Positions 48,801 to 59,431 of a DNA stretch of 64,000 nt are shown piece after piece. Position 1 is the stretch's first letter. Every line of letters begins with the position of its first letter. The notes beneath the pieces were generated by a model, which saw nothing but the letters and a program-made list of their open reading frames with translations, ran no database searches and was not told the DNA's origin. The DNA is from Haematobia irritans (lineage: Eukaryota > Arthropoda > Insecta > Diptera > Muscidae). The position numbers and the translations under genes are program-made. The stretch covers positions 310,001 through 374,000 of the forward strand of contig NC_134401.1 of NCBI RefSeq assembly GCF_050003625.1, in the 5' to 3' direction.

Positions 48801-51800
48801 AAGATCAGGCAACCTACAGTGCAAAATTTGTTACACTTTTTGTCTTGTGTTGGGTTACACCCCGTTTTTCGAACGTGCACATTTTGGTTAGGCTGCACTG
48901 GATTTTCCAAGCGAACAAAAATTTGTATATTCTGGTGGAAAGTGTTACCAATCGTAACCCTATTAGATTAGTCTATGTGGCAGTCTGCTATTTCAGAAAC
49001 ACAATGTAGTGATTTCGATTTCGAGAGCGATTTTTAAAAGATGCAACATTTTCGAAATTCTTTGCAAAATATGAATGACAACAACAAAGATAATGGTTTT
49101 AGCATCTCTTATAATATGAATGAGCAATAAAAATAGAATCATTCTGGGGGAAGGACAATGAGAGGAAAAGTCCTATCACACTTGTGATGGTGATGAATTT
49201 CTCTTAATTTTAACTTCATTGCAATTAGTTCTTTTTCAAAATTTACGAAAGGCATGCTACGTTTTATTTCTGTTGCTATTCAACAGACCTTTATCAGTAT
49301 AGGCTGACTCATATTTATTTTGCCAGTGGCCAGTGTCTATCCTATACAAAAGCTTGAATCAGGCAACATTCACTAGTGTTCCTTGGCATAGGTCTATTAA
49401 ATAATGTTTATCACGCGAAATTTTCCAATGTCTCGAAAAGATAGGAATTTGATAAAAATTAACCTAACACCTTCAATAACACATTTAAACTAATCCAAAG
49501 CGATGGATGGATATGTACATATTTCCATAATTATCTAGCTTGGCTTCAATGTGAAGATTTCAATTTGTTGTCATGTCAGATGTTTAGACAGCAATTAGCT
49601 ATTGGAAGGGTTGTAACATGCACAAATTGATGTGAGTACTAATGCACATTTCATTGCATCTCGCGATGAATTTAAATTGTAGACACACAAAATGCAATTA
49701 AATCAACTTTGTCCTCAAAGATAGATACATTGATAAAAAAAAAACATGGAAAATCGTTCTGCATAAACCTAAGCACTTTCCTGCATTTTATGCATATCAC
49801 CTTATTATAAGTAATAAGCTTGCCATTATTATTAAGATTTTCAATTTCTATATTCTGAGACCATGGCGCAAAATTCACCTATGTGTTTCATGCAATAACG
49901 CTACAATCGTCCAAAATTTAGATATCGTAGTGAAAATAGGGCTAAATCAGATTGACTCTGGTTAGCTTGGAATTCACAATCAGCCTGTGTGGTTACTATA
50001 AAGAAATATTTTGAAATATATTAATCCACAGATAGACGGATACACGATTTAACTTCTTGAGCATCTGGAATTAGTGAATATTATATATGCTCTATATATT
50101 GATGTCATAAAAATCAGTTTAAATCATAACTTTTGCGTGCCTTGTCTGTAACGTTGAATTGAATTTCTTATATTATTACTATTTCTTTATTAGTATATAA
50201 TACTTTAACATGTTACATAGTATACATTTTCACAATTAATTAGATATATTAAAAAAAATTGAACACATTTTTTAAAAATTACATTATTTGACTCATTTTT
50301 TATATATTTTTTTTCAATTCCAGCATCAACAATTGTGGAATTAGCAGTTAAACGGAGTCAGAAGTTAGTACGCCCCACATCCGTGGGTATCGTTCCTTCT
50401 ACTCCGGTTTTAGGACGAGATCGTACAGCTTCTATAACTGGACCCCAACCCGTTGATGTAAAGCAAAATTTGTAGTACTTTATTTGTATTACTAGTGACC
50501 GCATTTTTTTATTGCAGAGCATTAAGCGTCGCGAAATGGAAACATATAAAATAAAAACACTTCAAAAAATGTTGGAACAGGAACAATTGAATTTGGAACG
50601 TCTAAAAGGCGATACCAACAATCCGAGTTATAAACTCTCCGATGCAAACATTAAAAAGCTCCGGGAACAATTGCGACAAGTTGGTGCTGAGGTAAGCTTG
50701 TTTTTCCATGAACATATATTGGTATACAATCTTCCTTTCTTTCAAATTACCTTGAGTATCTATCATTTGTAATATATCTCTCCGGTTTAAAAGTGTCCCA
50801 ATTCTATTGGTTAATTCCCCACACCAACCAAAAAAGCTTTGCTTGCTTTAGGCTTAGAAAGCCTTTGTAATTTTGAAAATATTCCTTCGACTTCGGCGTT
50901 CAAAATGACCCAACGTCAAACCGTTTAGAACCAACATGTCTTTCTTTCAATCCAAAAGGATTGTCCGAATATGCCCCCTTTTAGAAATAATATTTAAGAC
51001 TTGAGCAAAGCCTACTTATATGTGCTCTTAAGAAAAATTGGAATGTGATAGATTATAGAGTATATATAGATGTTTTATACACATTCCTTATAGAATAGTA
51101 GAACGGTGCTTGCATTACTAAAAAACAAAACCCAAAATAATAATTTTACAAACTGATCCTAATGCAAATTAAGCAAAATGGAAGAATAAATCAAATTAGG
51201 TTTACGCTTTTGCTCGCATAACATCAATAACAGTTTCTAAACCAAAAATACTTATACAATAATCCATTGCATAAACATGTTAGTTTCTGGGAATATTAGC
51301 GCAATGTTTTGCAAATGTCTTTTTTTCCTACTTCAATCTATCCATATACATACACGCACATCCATACACCTGCAAAATTAAAAATACATACAGCAAAGAG
51401 CATACCCCAAGCAAATGCATATTTTTATTCTCAATCAACAGGATGCACCGTCGGTTAAGATACAATCGTCCGCTAATAATAATGGTAAAAATATAGGACT
51501 TTCATCACCAAATCAAACACATCACTTGTCTGCGTCCTCCTCCAATCAGACAACATCACCACAATTTACTACACATCTTAACCAACATTCCCACAATCAC
51601 CACAGTCAAGCCACAACACCACAACAATCACAATCATCACCAGCATTTTTGTCGTTGTTACCGCGTTCGCTATCGTCCTTATCGTTGGGTGGTCGTAGAA
51701 ATAAAATTGACAAAGATTTAATAACAGCTCCTTTAAATAATACCACGGATTTCTTACATACCTCCTCAACAATTACCGACTCGGCTTCATCTATGGTTTT

Positions 51801-54800
51801 GGGAAATATAATAACATCTCCTACACCATCCTTTAATATGTCGCAATCTTTGCACAATCCTCTGCAGACACAACAATCGCGAAATTCGGCCCAACAACTA
51901 TTCCACTTGCACCAACAACATTTACAGCAACAGCAGCAAGGCAAAGGCACTCCGAAATCGTCAAAAAGTAAAAATAAATTTGCAGCGCAGTCGAAAAGTG
52001 TAATAGAAGAAGATGATGTGCCACCACCCTTACCACAACGAAATCTTCCACGCCAAATTCAAGTTGACGCCTCAAATAACAATAGCGCCAATCAAAACCT
52101 TTCGCCTATCTCAGATCTAGACAACACCATCGCCTGCGGTGGTAATTCGCCTTTGCGAAATTCGCCACAGCCTCCACTTACGGGAAATGCGAATGCTGTA
52201 CAAAATGTTGGGAGCAAATCGAAAAGGTCCAAAGCAAAAACCAAAGCCTTATCCGATCCCAAAATGTCGACTCAAATGTTCCTTCAGATGGAAAGTGCTG
52301 GTACACACAATATGGCAAACCATGATGGCGCTCAAATAGATGAGGTGCCACCACCCTTACCGCCACGACAGCCAGGCATGATTGAGGAATTACAAGCCGG
52401 CCACAGGGGGAGTATTCAAAATTTGAGCAATGTCAGACCTTCGCCAAATAGTGTCGAAACACTCATGCAATATCCATTGGTAGCGACATGCACTCCGGTG
52501 CATCGAGATAATATGTCTGCTGCTTTCCCCCTGTCTCAAAGACCGAATATTGTCCAACAATTGCAGCAACATCAGCAGCAACAACAAATGAATGCCGCTG
52601 GCAGTGGTGCCCCCAATGCGGCTGTAAGTATACAAATCTACAGTTTACAAGAGGGTTTCGTTCTTTTTAAAATATAATGGTATTATTGGTTAAATGCTAT
52701 TATCAATGGTGGCGGGTTTCAAACTTTCGTTGGATTTCAAATTAATCGAAATTGATTTCATTTTGGCTTTTTGGTAAATTGCAAAACGTGACGTTCTATG
52801 AAATTAGTTGTTTATCATATAGCACTGCTTTAACCCACTTCCATTAATCCATTTCTCATATAAAAACTAAAAGCATTTCGATCGTCTCTTATGTATATAC
52901 TTCACTTCATCTTCCGCACTCCTAACACACTACATAGTATTGTAGAACTGATGCTAACAAGTAATAGCTATGTTTTCTCTTATTGGCTGAATCTAATTAT
53001 CTTATTGTATCAGAATGTTACTCTAATATTAAATCTATAACGTAGGGGGTGTCTCAAAGAACATTAAGATTCAAAATATTATTTTTCATATGATTTTGAT
53101 CTGCTGGATCGAATGCCATTTCCATTATTCCAAAATAAAATTAAATGCAAAATATCAGGCAAATCGCACAAATAGCCTAAGTCAGGAGATCAGGAGTTTA
53201 TATGAAGTTTATATCTAGAAGTATATGAGTTTTTTGGTTGTAAAGAACACCGATGAATCGGTTAAAAACTACAATATCCAGGTGCTTAAGATATCATATC
53301 TTTAAAGTCTTTAAAGTCAAAAAGTGTTTAAAGTCAAACATGTTAACTCTATTTCATTCCGGAGGTCAAAACTGTTGAAGGTGATTATGTATATATACAA
53401 TGTGAAAATCACCAAACATTGTCGGAAGAATAAAGATAATTGGTCATTTGGATCGTTTTAGACTATAGACTTTTTGCCTTATATGACCATGTATTTGTTG
53501 TTCGCAGTATTCACGCCACTATTATTATTTGTTGAAATTTTGTACAGTGTTGATGAAAGAATGGGGGAATATAGGTGCAAATAAAACAAAAAATAGTCCA
53601 TTCATTGTCTAGACTGCTGTTATCAAACAAAAAGGAATGCCCAAAAAGTATTAAATGTACCAAAAAACTAATTTAGAACTACCTGTGCCAATACTTTTGT
53701 TCTTCAAAAATTTGACTTTTTTAATTTTTATAATTTAAATATTGAAAGAACAAAAATGCAGTTACAATCCAAATTCAAATAGTTTTTAATTTAAAATAGC
53801 TACACATCACTTTTAACATGTGGTTTTTAAACAAAATTGTTTGGTGTTCCAATACTTATGTGCGTCACTGTATATATAAATATATGATGTTCTCAGTTAA
53901 CATACCCCATTTGAATCTCACAAAAGAACGAAGTTTTACTCATCAGTTTCAAGACTCCTATGATATTGCAAGAACTAGGACGATGGAAGAATTCATCAAT
54001 ATCATGATTTCCCTACTTTCTTATCATACTAGAATTTTAGTTTCCGTACAGTTCTTATTTTATTCTTATTAAGTTGGGAGTTAAAAATTTACTAAATATT
54101 AGTTTATGAACGTTATATAATTATTATTATTTTTTAATTTCCAAAACTATTAGTAACTAACATATATTCAGAGAGGCCGTATTATCGTAACAAATGGTAT
54201 TAATCCATAGTAATGATAATTAAGAACTACTAAATGTTAAAAAAAAATAATAAAATAAAATACAAATAATATTTTGATTGAGACACTAACTTCAAAATGT
54301 AACTGCTGAAAATTAAGGCGACATGATATTGATGAAAATAAACTATGAAGCAAATAAATATTTTCCACATGGATCAAACATCGCTGTGCTTCAAATAAAA
54401 TGAGTTTTATAATGGTGAAACTCATAGATATTTTGCAATCAAATCCAGTGTTTAATCACTATATTTATAAATTTTTTTGTCCGAGTCGAGGATTAAACTC
54501 ATTACAATACGTTCACCGTCCAATATAGTTCGAAACTCTTGCATCAATAACATTGCAGCTTCAGTTCATCTTCAATTCATTTGAAAGATTCGTTTGCAAA
54601 GAGGAACCCTCCTTTAAATATTTAGGAACAAAAAAATATTGATATAGGTCTCAATTAATAAATCCAGTTTGAATTTCATATCATCAGGCCAGTTTGTTCG
54701 GTTTTCGTATTGATTAATTTTCGCGATTATTTTTTTTTAATAATTATAAACATAAATTCAAATAAAGAGAAAAAAATATATGCAAGTGCAAGTACGCATC

Positions 54801-57559
54801 GGTTAAGTAAAATTGTGTGTTTAAAAATTATATATATATAGTTCGTTAAAAAAAGTAACCGCTAACCGAACATAATGCCGGCCTGTATTTGCTAGCATTT
54901 ATTCTAAAGTTTACTATACCAAACCACTATAGTTGAATGTGCACCTTGTTCAATGGTTATTATGGAAATGTATAAAATATGTAGTACACCAAAGAAGTAT
55001 TGGTTTTATATAAAATATATCTCAAAACAAAATTTGCTATATATACGAGGTATTATGTGAAAAGTTTAGTTTGCATGTTGAACCATTATTGCACGTTGTT
55101 AAAGAGTTAATGTTTATTGGTTGTCTCATTCTGCGATATTTTTCACAATTTTCTAGGTTCTGGGACAAACTCCGCACAATGTAAATCATATGAACAAACA
55201 TAGAAGAGTGGTATCGTCGCCGGAAAATATGCATCAACGACATCCGGGTAAGTTTATGTGCACCCAAGATGCAGCCATAATTTATGGGTAAATGTTATGT
55301 TACCTGCATTTTATGCAGGGTTTAATAGTGTAGACCTATAGTATACATGACATTTATTAGTAATATGTTGTGAAGCATGAAATGAAAAAGGAGTTCATAT
55401 GAAAATATTAATTTTCCCGTTAAGCTAAATCACAAAATATTTTCCTTAATAAAATTATTAGATTAAGAATTATGTTAGCAATGTTTTCCAACATGTATGA
55501 CTGTATTATTTCTACAGTTTTTGCTGACATAGTTGAATATATGCAAATTCGATATAACACAAATACGACTGAAATGTCAGTCAGCAGTTGCCTGAGACTA
55601 CGTGGCTTAGTTCCTCTGCCCTTTTGTAATATAACAAATTGTTTCGAAGCCAACTAACATATACGAATACATATATGTGATGATTATTTTTATCATTTTT
55701 GAAAAATTTATGTATTAATGTAAAGTTGAATAGTTTCCAATTCCGTCAAAACATACCGTAATATGACTATCTTAGTTCTGAACCTTAGATTTTGTTGAAG
55801 ATCCGTGTTGTTAGCATGTGGACCTAGCTAGAGGTGTTTTTGGGAATGTGCACCAGGACGTTTTAGAATAGTACGGACATTATTGCACCATATCTATTTT
55901 ATTGTATATTCTAGATCGGCACATCAAAACAAATTCTGGATCTTGGGAGTTAATAGAAAAAGACGACGAGAGTACACCACCGGGTACTCCGCCTCCGCCT
56001 TACAGGCATGCACACTCCGCCAGCATGTCAGGAAATGAAGATAGTATTCATGAACATGGTGGAGTTGCAACAAGTGGAATTTTTGTCGAATCTCATCATT
56101 TTACACCTTTGGCTGGGGCAATTTCCCCTCCACCCACGTTACATTCCAGTCGTATACACGCGGCCCAAACAAGCTGTACACAAAAGGAAATAATATCAAT
56201 GGAAGACGAGGATGCATCCGATCAAGAGGGACCATTTATAGATGAGAATGGACCATTCAATTCGCTCCAGCGGCTGTTGGAAAATGAAAATGTTGCTTTC
56301 TTGGCAGTATTTCTAAATTATGTTCTGTCCAATTCTGAGCCAGCGCCTCTTCTTTTTTATTTAATCACGGGTCTTTATAAGGAGGGTACTGCTAAAGATA
56401 TGCGAAAATGGGTTTATGAAATCCATTCGACTTTTTTGGTACCTCGGGCACCTTTGGTTTGGTATCGTCACGATGAGATGCTGGCTCGAGAAGTGGATGC
56501 CGTTCTTCAGAATGAATTTGACAAGGTCGAGATACTGAGAAAGGTTTTCTGGAAGAGCCGCAAAAAGGCCAGAGATATTATATGCGAACAACTGAGAGAA
56601 TTTCAACAGAAACGAACTGCGGGACTGGGAACTATATATGGTCCGACTGACGCCCAGTTGGCGGAGGCTAAAGGCGATAAACAGCGAGAACAACATATTT
56701 TCGAGGAGACCTTAATGAAAAAATTACAAATTCTAATGTTAGTATTACAACTTATTTTGCCATATTGTTTGTGGATAAATAAAGCTTTTATATATTGTAG
56801 TGATGAATATGAGAAAGATCACCCTGTCGAAGATCCGAAAAAGTTGGCGCTTTGTTCTGCACTATCTACAGTTATTCACAGAATATTTATCACGCGTTCT
56901 CACCCAAATAGTATAATCGATCGGGTTCATCATTTTGTAAGTCGTGAGAAGAGTTTCAAATCACGTCTAATGGGCAAAAAAGGAAAGGTGAGTACATAAA
57001 GCAGAATTTTACAGTATTTCTTTTCTAATACCCGTAGGAAAAGCAAGATTAAGATGTGGATTTGCAACATAATTAATCATTACTTATTTGCAGATGATTG
57101 TACGTGGTCATCCATTAGTATTGAGACAATACTATGAAGTGACCCACTGTAATCATTGCCAGACCATTATTTGGGGTGTTAGCCCACAAGGCTTCCATTG
57201 TACAGGTATATAACTTCTTGTATGTATTAGGGCTCTTGTTTCACACCTTTTTTAATTACTTGCAGACTGTAAATTAAATATTCACCGTCCTTGTTCGAAA
57301 ATATTAGAAGAGAATTGTCCAGGCCCATTACCTCAAGCGAAGCGGAAAGATAAGGATTTGAATAATGATAGTAAAATAAGTAAATTAATTATGGGAAAAA
57401 TACGACAAAAAACTTCAACGGATGCTAGCGGAGGTTCGTAGTTTATTTTCACTTTTTATTTAATATTTTACTGAACATTTATGTTGTTTGTATGTTTTAT
57501 TGTAGATAAACGCCAACGTCAAGATCCCGACGAATTCGACCCTCTGGAATTTCCTACTG
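33790..57559 (+). CDS. RhoGEF2: RhoGEF2, N-terminal half (partial, continues past window)
   Basis: Thirteen exons join in frame to about 1,264 residues; fly RhoGEF2 is roughly twice that. It is the Rho1 exchange factor that acts downstream of G-alpha(12/13) (Concertina) to drive apical actomyosin constriction. In order: short N-terminus with LIDFGAEEHD, low-complexity region, PDZ domain (about 224-305), basic/helical linker (335-392), proline/Gln/Asn-rich region (393-786), RGS-like domain that binds G-alpha (about 929-1140), and C1 domain (1159-1208) with exact H-X12-C-X2-C-X13-C-X2-C-X4-H-X2-C-X7-C spacing. The DH-PH catalytic part is outside the window. Introns of up to 8 kb carry transposons. 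Domain order fits the RhoGEF2/PDZ-RhoGEF/LARG family and no other. Confidence 0.96.
37968..38900 (-). mobile_element. Tc1/mariner/IS630-superfamily element, 933 bp, deleted
   Basis: Ends AAGGGTGATT and its inverse, with TA on each side (37966-37967, 38901-38902). It encodes only the C-terminal part of a transposase on the minus strand. Twelve bases outside each end, ACCAGGATACTA and its inverse, are also inverted repeats. Confidence 0.85.
38075..38773 (-). pseudogene. DDE transposase remnant (Tc1/mariner superfamily)
   Basis: One frame carries 'RRIFSEWALEKL', ILFSDEAHFWLNG (first catalytic Asp), MWFQQDGATCHTARD (second Asp) and, after one in-frame TAA, 'RSCDLTPLDYFLWGYVKSK' (third acidic residue). 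The N-terminal helix-turn-helix region is missing. I count 36 positions between the second and third acidic residues, counting the stop as one, so it is not a standard DD34D mariner. Confidence 0.85.
39500..39735. mobile_element. MITE with perfect 28-bp TIRs (family M)
   Basis: 39500-39527 and 39708-39735 are exact inverted repeats beginning GCTTTACAGACTATCAGTTA. 236 bp, no coding capacity. The internal AACATATCCCATATATTG is shared with the diverged copy at 24467-24830. Confidence 0.9.
41592..41618. repeat. (TC)n microsatellite
   Basis: A TC-rich run of about 27 bp, 150 bp before the acceptor of RhoGEF2 exon 2. Confidence 0.85.
41769..42459 (+). CDS. RhoGEF2: RhoGEF2 exon 2
   Basis: Acceptor TTTTCAG, donor GTAAGTG. 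Acidic start (AEEHDYDEVQDLPEES), then Ser/Asn/Gly/Pro-rich linker with KSSKSKIPRSP, and the first PDZ strands (FLTLTVRKDENGYGMK). Ends in phase 0. Confidence 0.93.
42460..44162 (+). other. RhoGEF2 intron 2; possible small TIR element
   Basis: About 43220-43572 has loosely inverted ends (AGTAGAGATGTGTGCATCAG and, inverted, AGAAGTAGGCGCGTGACACG), suggesting a decayed MITE. No gene features otherwise. Confidence 0.4.
44163..44255 (+). CDS. RhoGEF2: RhoGEF2 exon 3 (PDZ)
   Basis: 31 codons, VSGDNPVFVESVKPGGAAQI..., the centre of the PDZ fold. Acceptor TATTCAG; donor GTTCGC is weaker than the other donors in this gene. Confidence 0.92.
44326..44383 (+). CDS. RhoGEF2: RhoGEF2 exon 4 (PDZ)
   Basis: VNGTEVRSEKHPTVVSLIK, the PDZ 'V-N-G' strand and the helix leading to the groove. 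It ends one base into a codon before GTACTG. Confidence 0.92.
46450..46861 (+). pseudogene. Jockey-like LINE reverse transcriptase, 5' part
   Basis: Carries the RT motifs QGVPQGGVISPALFNL and, after a frameshift, SYADDCTIMT with the catalytic YADD, then VRVDGEIIPTTNYPKILGVIF. Stops and a frameshift disable it. The reading continues exactly at 48221 beyond the inserted repeat. Confidence 0.88.
46862..48220. mobile_element. 1.36-kb TATACCCTGC repeat element inserted in LINE
   Basis: It begins ATACCCTGCGCCACACTGTG. Near the right end lies the inverted GTGGTGCAGGGTAT, followed by a GC-rich tail ending CCTTACTTGTT. About 47120-47790 is four to five head-to-tail ~155-bp units, each with ATCGGTTCAGATTTAGATAT. 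No coding capacity. Its class is not clear to me. Confidence 0.82.
48221..48830 (+). pseudogene. Jockey-like LINE, 3' part
   Basis: Resumes with KSSAHATAICDKLSGRNKVL, then NYAAPVWTPQTSDTQ, 'CQNAALRTAAGCF' and 'MLSKQYILGGYRS', the usual C-terminal region after the RT domain of Jockey-clade elements, ending at a stop near 48721. Two in-frame stops are present before it. 3' boundary uncertain. Confidence 0.87.
50324..50457 (+). CDS. RhoGEF2: RhoGEF2 exon 5 (end of PDZ)
   Basis: Acceptor AATTCCAG, donor GTAAAG. ASTIVELAVKRSQKLVRPTS closes the PDZ domain; the rest is a linker rich in Thr/Pro. Confidence 0.92.
50518..50691 (+). CDS. RhoGEF2: RhoGEF2 exon 6 (helical linker)
   Basis: 58 codons, strongly charged: KTLQKMLEQEQLNLERLKGD then KKLREQLRQVGAE, with heptad-like leucine spacing consistent with a coiled coil. 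The preceding intron is only 60 bp. Confidence 0.92.
51442..52623 (+). CDS. RhoGEF2: RhoGEF2 exon 7 (proline/Gln/Asn-rich)
   Basis: 394 codons, low complexity, with His/Gln/Ser/Asn runs and two near-identical motifs, DDVPPPLPQRNLP (about residue 589) and DEVPPPLPPRQPG (about residue 697). These look like SH3 or WW ligands. Acceptor CAACAG, donor GTAAGT. Confidence 0.92.
52624..55156 (+). other. RhoGEF2 intron 7
   Basis: 2.5 kb of AT-rich DNA. About 53470-53560 resembles the GTATTTGTTGTTCGCAG part of the TATACCCT repeats. No gene seen. Confidence 0.5.
55157..55247 (+). CDS. RhoGEF2: RhoGEF2 exon 8
   Basis: VLGQTPHNVNHMNKHRRVV..., a basic linker. Acceptor TTCTAG, donor GTAAGT; phase fits both neighbours. 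Confidence 0.87.
55915..56737 (+). CDS. RhoGEF2: RhoGEF2 exon 9 (RGS-like domain)
   Basis: Proline-rich start (STPPGTPPPPYRH), acidic patch MEDEDASDQEGPFIDENGPF, then the helical RGS-like domain: NSLQRLLENENVAFLAVFLN, LLFYLITGLYKEG and RKWVYEIHSTFLVPRAPL. I end it at 56737, before a GTTAGT donor, although the frame stays open; see exon 10. Confidence 0.9.
56738..56800 (+). other. 63-bp in-frame intron inside RGS-like domain
   Basis: GTTAGT at the left and TTGTAG at the right. It is a multiple of three with no stop. Read through, it would place a strongly hydrophobic 21-residue stretch in a soluble helical domain; removed, it joins KKLQIL to IDEYEKDHPVEDP, a natural charged helix. Inferred splice, size typical of flies. 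Confidence 0.8.
56801..56987 (+). CDS. RhoGEF2: RhoGEF2 exon 10 (end of RGS-like domain)
   Basis: Continues with DEYEKDHPVEDPKKLALCSA and ends in a basic stretch (KSRLMGKKGK) before GTGAGT. Phase fits the 63-bp intron model. Confidence 0.9.
57094..57205 (+). CDS. RhoGEF2: RhoGEF2 exon 11 (C1 domain, first half)
   Basis: Begins MIVRGHPLVLRQYYEVTHCN; contains the first His and three Cys zinc ligands (H, CNHC, then FHC). Donor GTATAT. Confidence 0.93.
57266..57433 (+). CDS. RhoGEF2: RhoGEF2 exon 12 (C1 domain, second half)
   Basis: DCKLNIHRPCSKILEENC supplies the remaining ligands; then a Lys-rich linker and a short Ser/Thr stretch. Confidence 0.93.
57506..57559 (+). CDS. RhoGEF2: RhoGEF2 exon 13 (last in window)
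   Basis: DKRQRQDPDEFDPLEFPT, acidic linker, then donor GTAAGT. The frame is left one base into a codon; the DH-PH exons must follow beyond the right edge. Confidence 0.88.
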
Positions 57560-58087
57560 GTAAGTGGCCATTTGCTACCTTTAAGTTGTTCATAAATCTG
57601 AAATGGATTTCATAGATAAGAAAGTCAAATATATATTTATATAGCGTAACATAAAAATCTTCCAAAAGTAAAATTTTAGTTAAAATGTTAGACTAGTCAG
57701 TCCATTGTGATATCACAGTGGGGAACTTCTCTCTTATCTATGAGTGCTGCCCGATTCTATGTTAAGCTTCCACATTGCAGTGAAACCAGAATGGTCAACT
57801 TAAAATTGTTTTAATCAATTCTATGCATACCCTCGTCCATGAAATTAGTGAATGTACCGAAGATTGAAAAATAATCAGTAATTGTTATTGTTAGTTATTG
57901 AACTCTCGAAAATAATTACGTCTCTCACCGATTCTAATATATGACGAGCATTTACCGCATTACAATGCTGTTGCTGTAAGATGAAGGAACGATAATCATT
58001 CAAAATGTTCAGTTATTTCTATTAAAAACAAATTATTTAATGTGAAGTTATAAAGTAAACACTTCTCGAATGAATATATGTTGAATA

Positions 58088-58392
58088 TTATATAACTGCC
58101 CGAGATCTATTTTGATACAATTAGATATGAGTAGATCCGAAAAATGGTAAGATATAATCATATTTAATTACTATGGAAGTAGATCTGCTCAGATCTCAAT
58201 ATGGGCTAGATCAAATGTCTTAAATATAATTACATCTATCCCCATATATGTAGTTGGATCTGATGTTAGATATCGTTATATTTGGAATTATATATAATTA
58301 TATCTAATTCTATCTCATGATATCTAGGTAAATCTGCATAGATGTAAAGTGGCAAATTTTGAGATAATTAGATCCTCCAATTTTTACACGGG
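58088..58392. repeat. AGATCT-rich repeat, copy 1
   Basis: Dense AGATCT/ATATAATTATATCTAA motifs; ends ...AATTTTTACACGGG. This end is the inverse of the start of copy 2, so the two copies face each other. Confidence 0.55.
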
Positions 58393-59210
58393 TGTATACA
58401 CATACATTGCATAGATGGATAGTTTTCTATGTTGAACCTTATGGAAATGAAAAACCCGTATAATAAATTGTGATAGATCTGCCCGCTGGTCTTAAATAAT
58501 AATCATATTAGGGTTCTATAATAAAAATATTTAATATGCCACTTTAACGGTGAGATCGGACCAGAGAATGAAGCCGACACATTTTTGTCGTCAGCGGCTG
58601 CCACTAAATTTTTGCCTCCGGCGGCGGCGGCTTGACGGCTAAGCCGATATAAAATTGTCTATTTATTCGGCTACGCACAATTATCCGTTATAAAATCAAT
58701 TTGAAGTTTTCCGAATTGTAATGAGATTAGTTGTACAACAATCAAATTTACATTTCATTCAAATTTCGTAAAACTGTTATAGCAACTAATTGATTATAGG
58801 TGGAGAGTTCAAAATGTTTGCAAAAAAATATAACAATTATTATTCCACTTTTTCTGATATAAATCATAATTGGCGGCTAAATTTGAGTCGAGATGGGTCG
58901 GCGGGGCTAAAATCGGCGGTTGCATTCTCGGGATCGTACATACACAATATACACTATAAACAACAAACAAATCGGATATAAACAGCAAATAATATATCCA
59001 CAATGTCCCATTCTCTCACATAGCCCGCGGCTCCCGCTTTCTTCCTTTGACCATTCTGAAAAAAAATCTAAAGAAAAAATAAAATTAGTTTTATATTATA
59101 TGAAAATAGAAAGCGTCAATTAATCAATAAAAAACAACCATCACATATGAAAATTGAACCAGGAATCTTAAATCAAATTGTAAGATAAATAACAATTTTT
59201 TTTTGGCATT

Positions 59211-59431
59211 CCCGTGTAAAAAATTGGTGGATCTAATTAGATACGATCAGATCTCAAAATTGCCCACTTTGATGAGATATAAGTAGAAGTAACTCGAAAT
59301 CATCCCATGTATGACTAGATCTAACATCAGATTTATCTACATTATCTATATATAATTATATCTAAGACTTAGATCTAGGCCAATATTGAAATCTGATCAG
59401 ATCTAAATAGATCTCTCGATTTTTACTCGGG
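59211..59431. mobile_element. AGATCT-rich MITE-like element, copy 2
   Basis: Begins CCCGTGTAAAAAATTGG and ends with an inverse-like ATTTTTACTCGGG; both arms then carry TAGATCTGATC-type motifs. 221 bp, no coding capacity. Confidence 0.6.

Larger units (their letters stand above)
44384..50323 (+). other. RhoGEF2 intron 4 (5.9 kb)
   Basis: Contains a Jockey-like LINE split by a repeat (46450-48830). The remainder, including 44400-46440 and 48840-50320, shows only low-complexity sequence and AAAGTCGA-type repeats near 45590-45750. Confidence 0.6.

Noticed and set aside
56738..56800. A transmembrane helix in RhoGEF2
   Set aside because: The hydrophobic stretch has GT-AG ends and interrupts a soluble RGS-like domain; an intron is far more likely.
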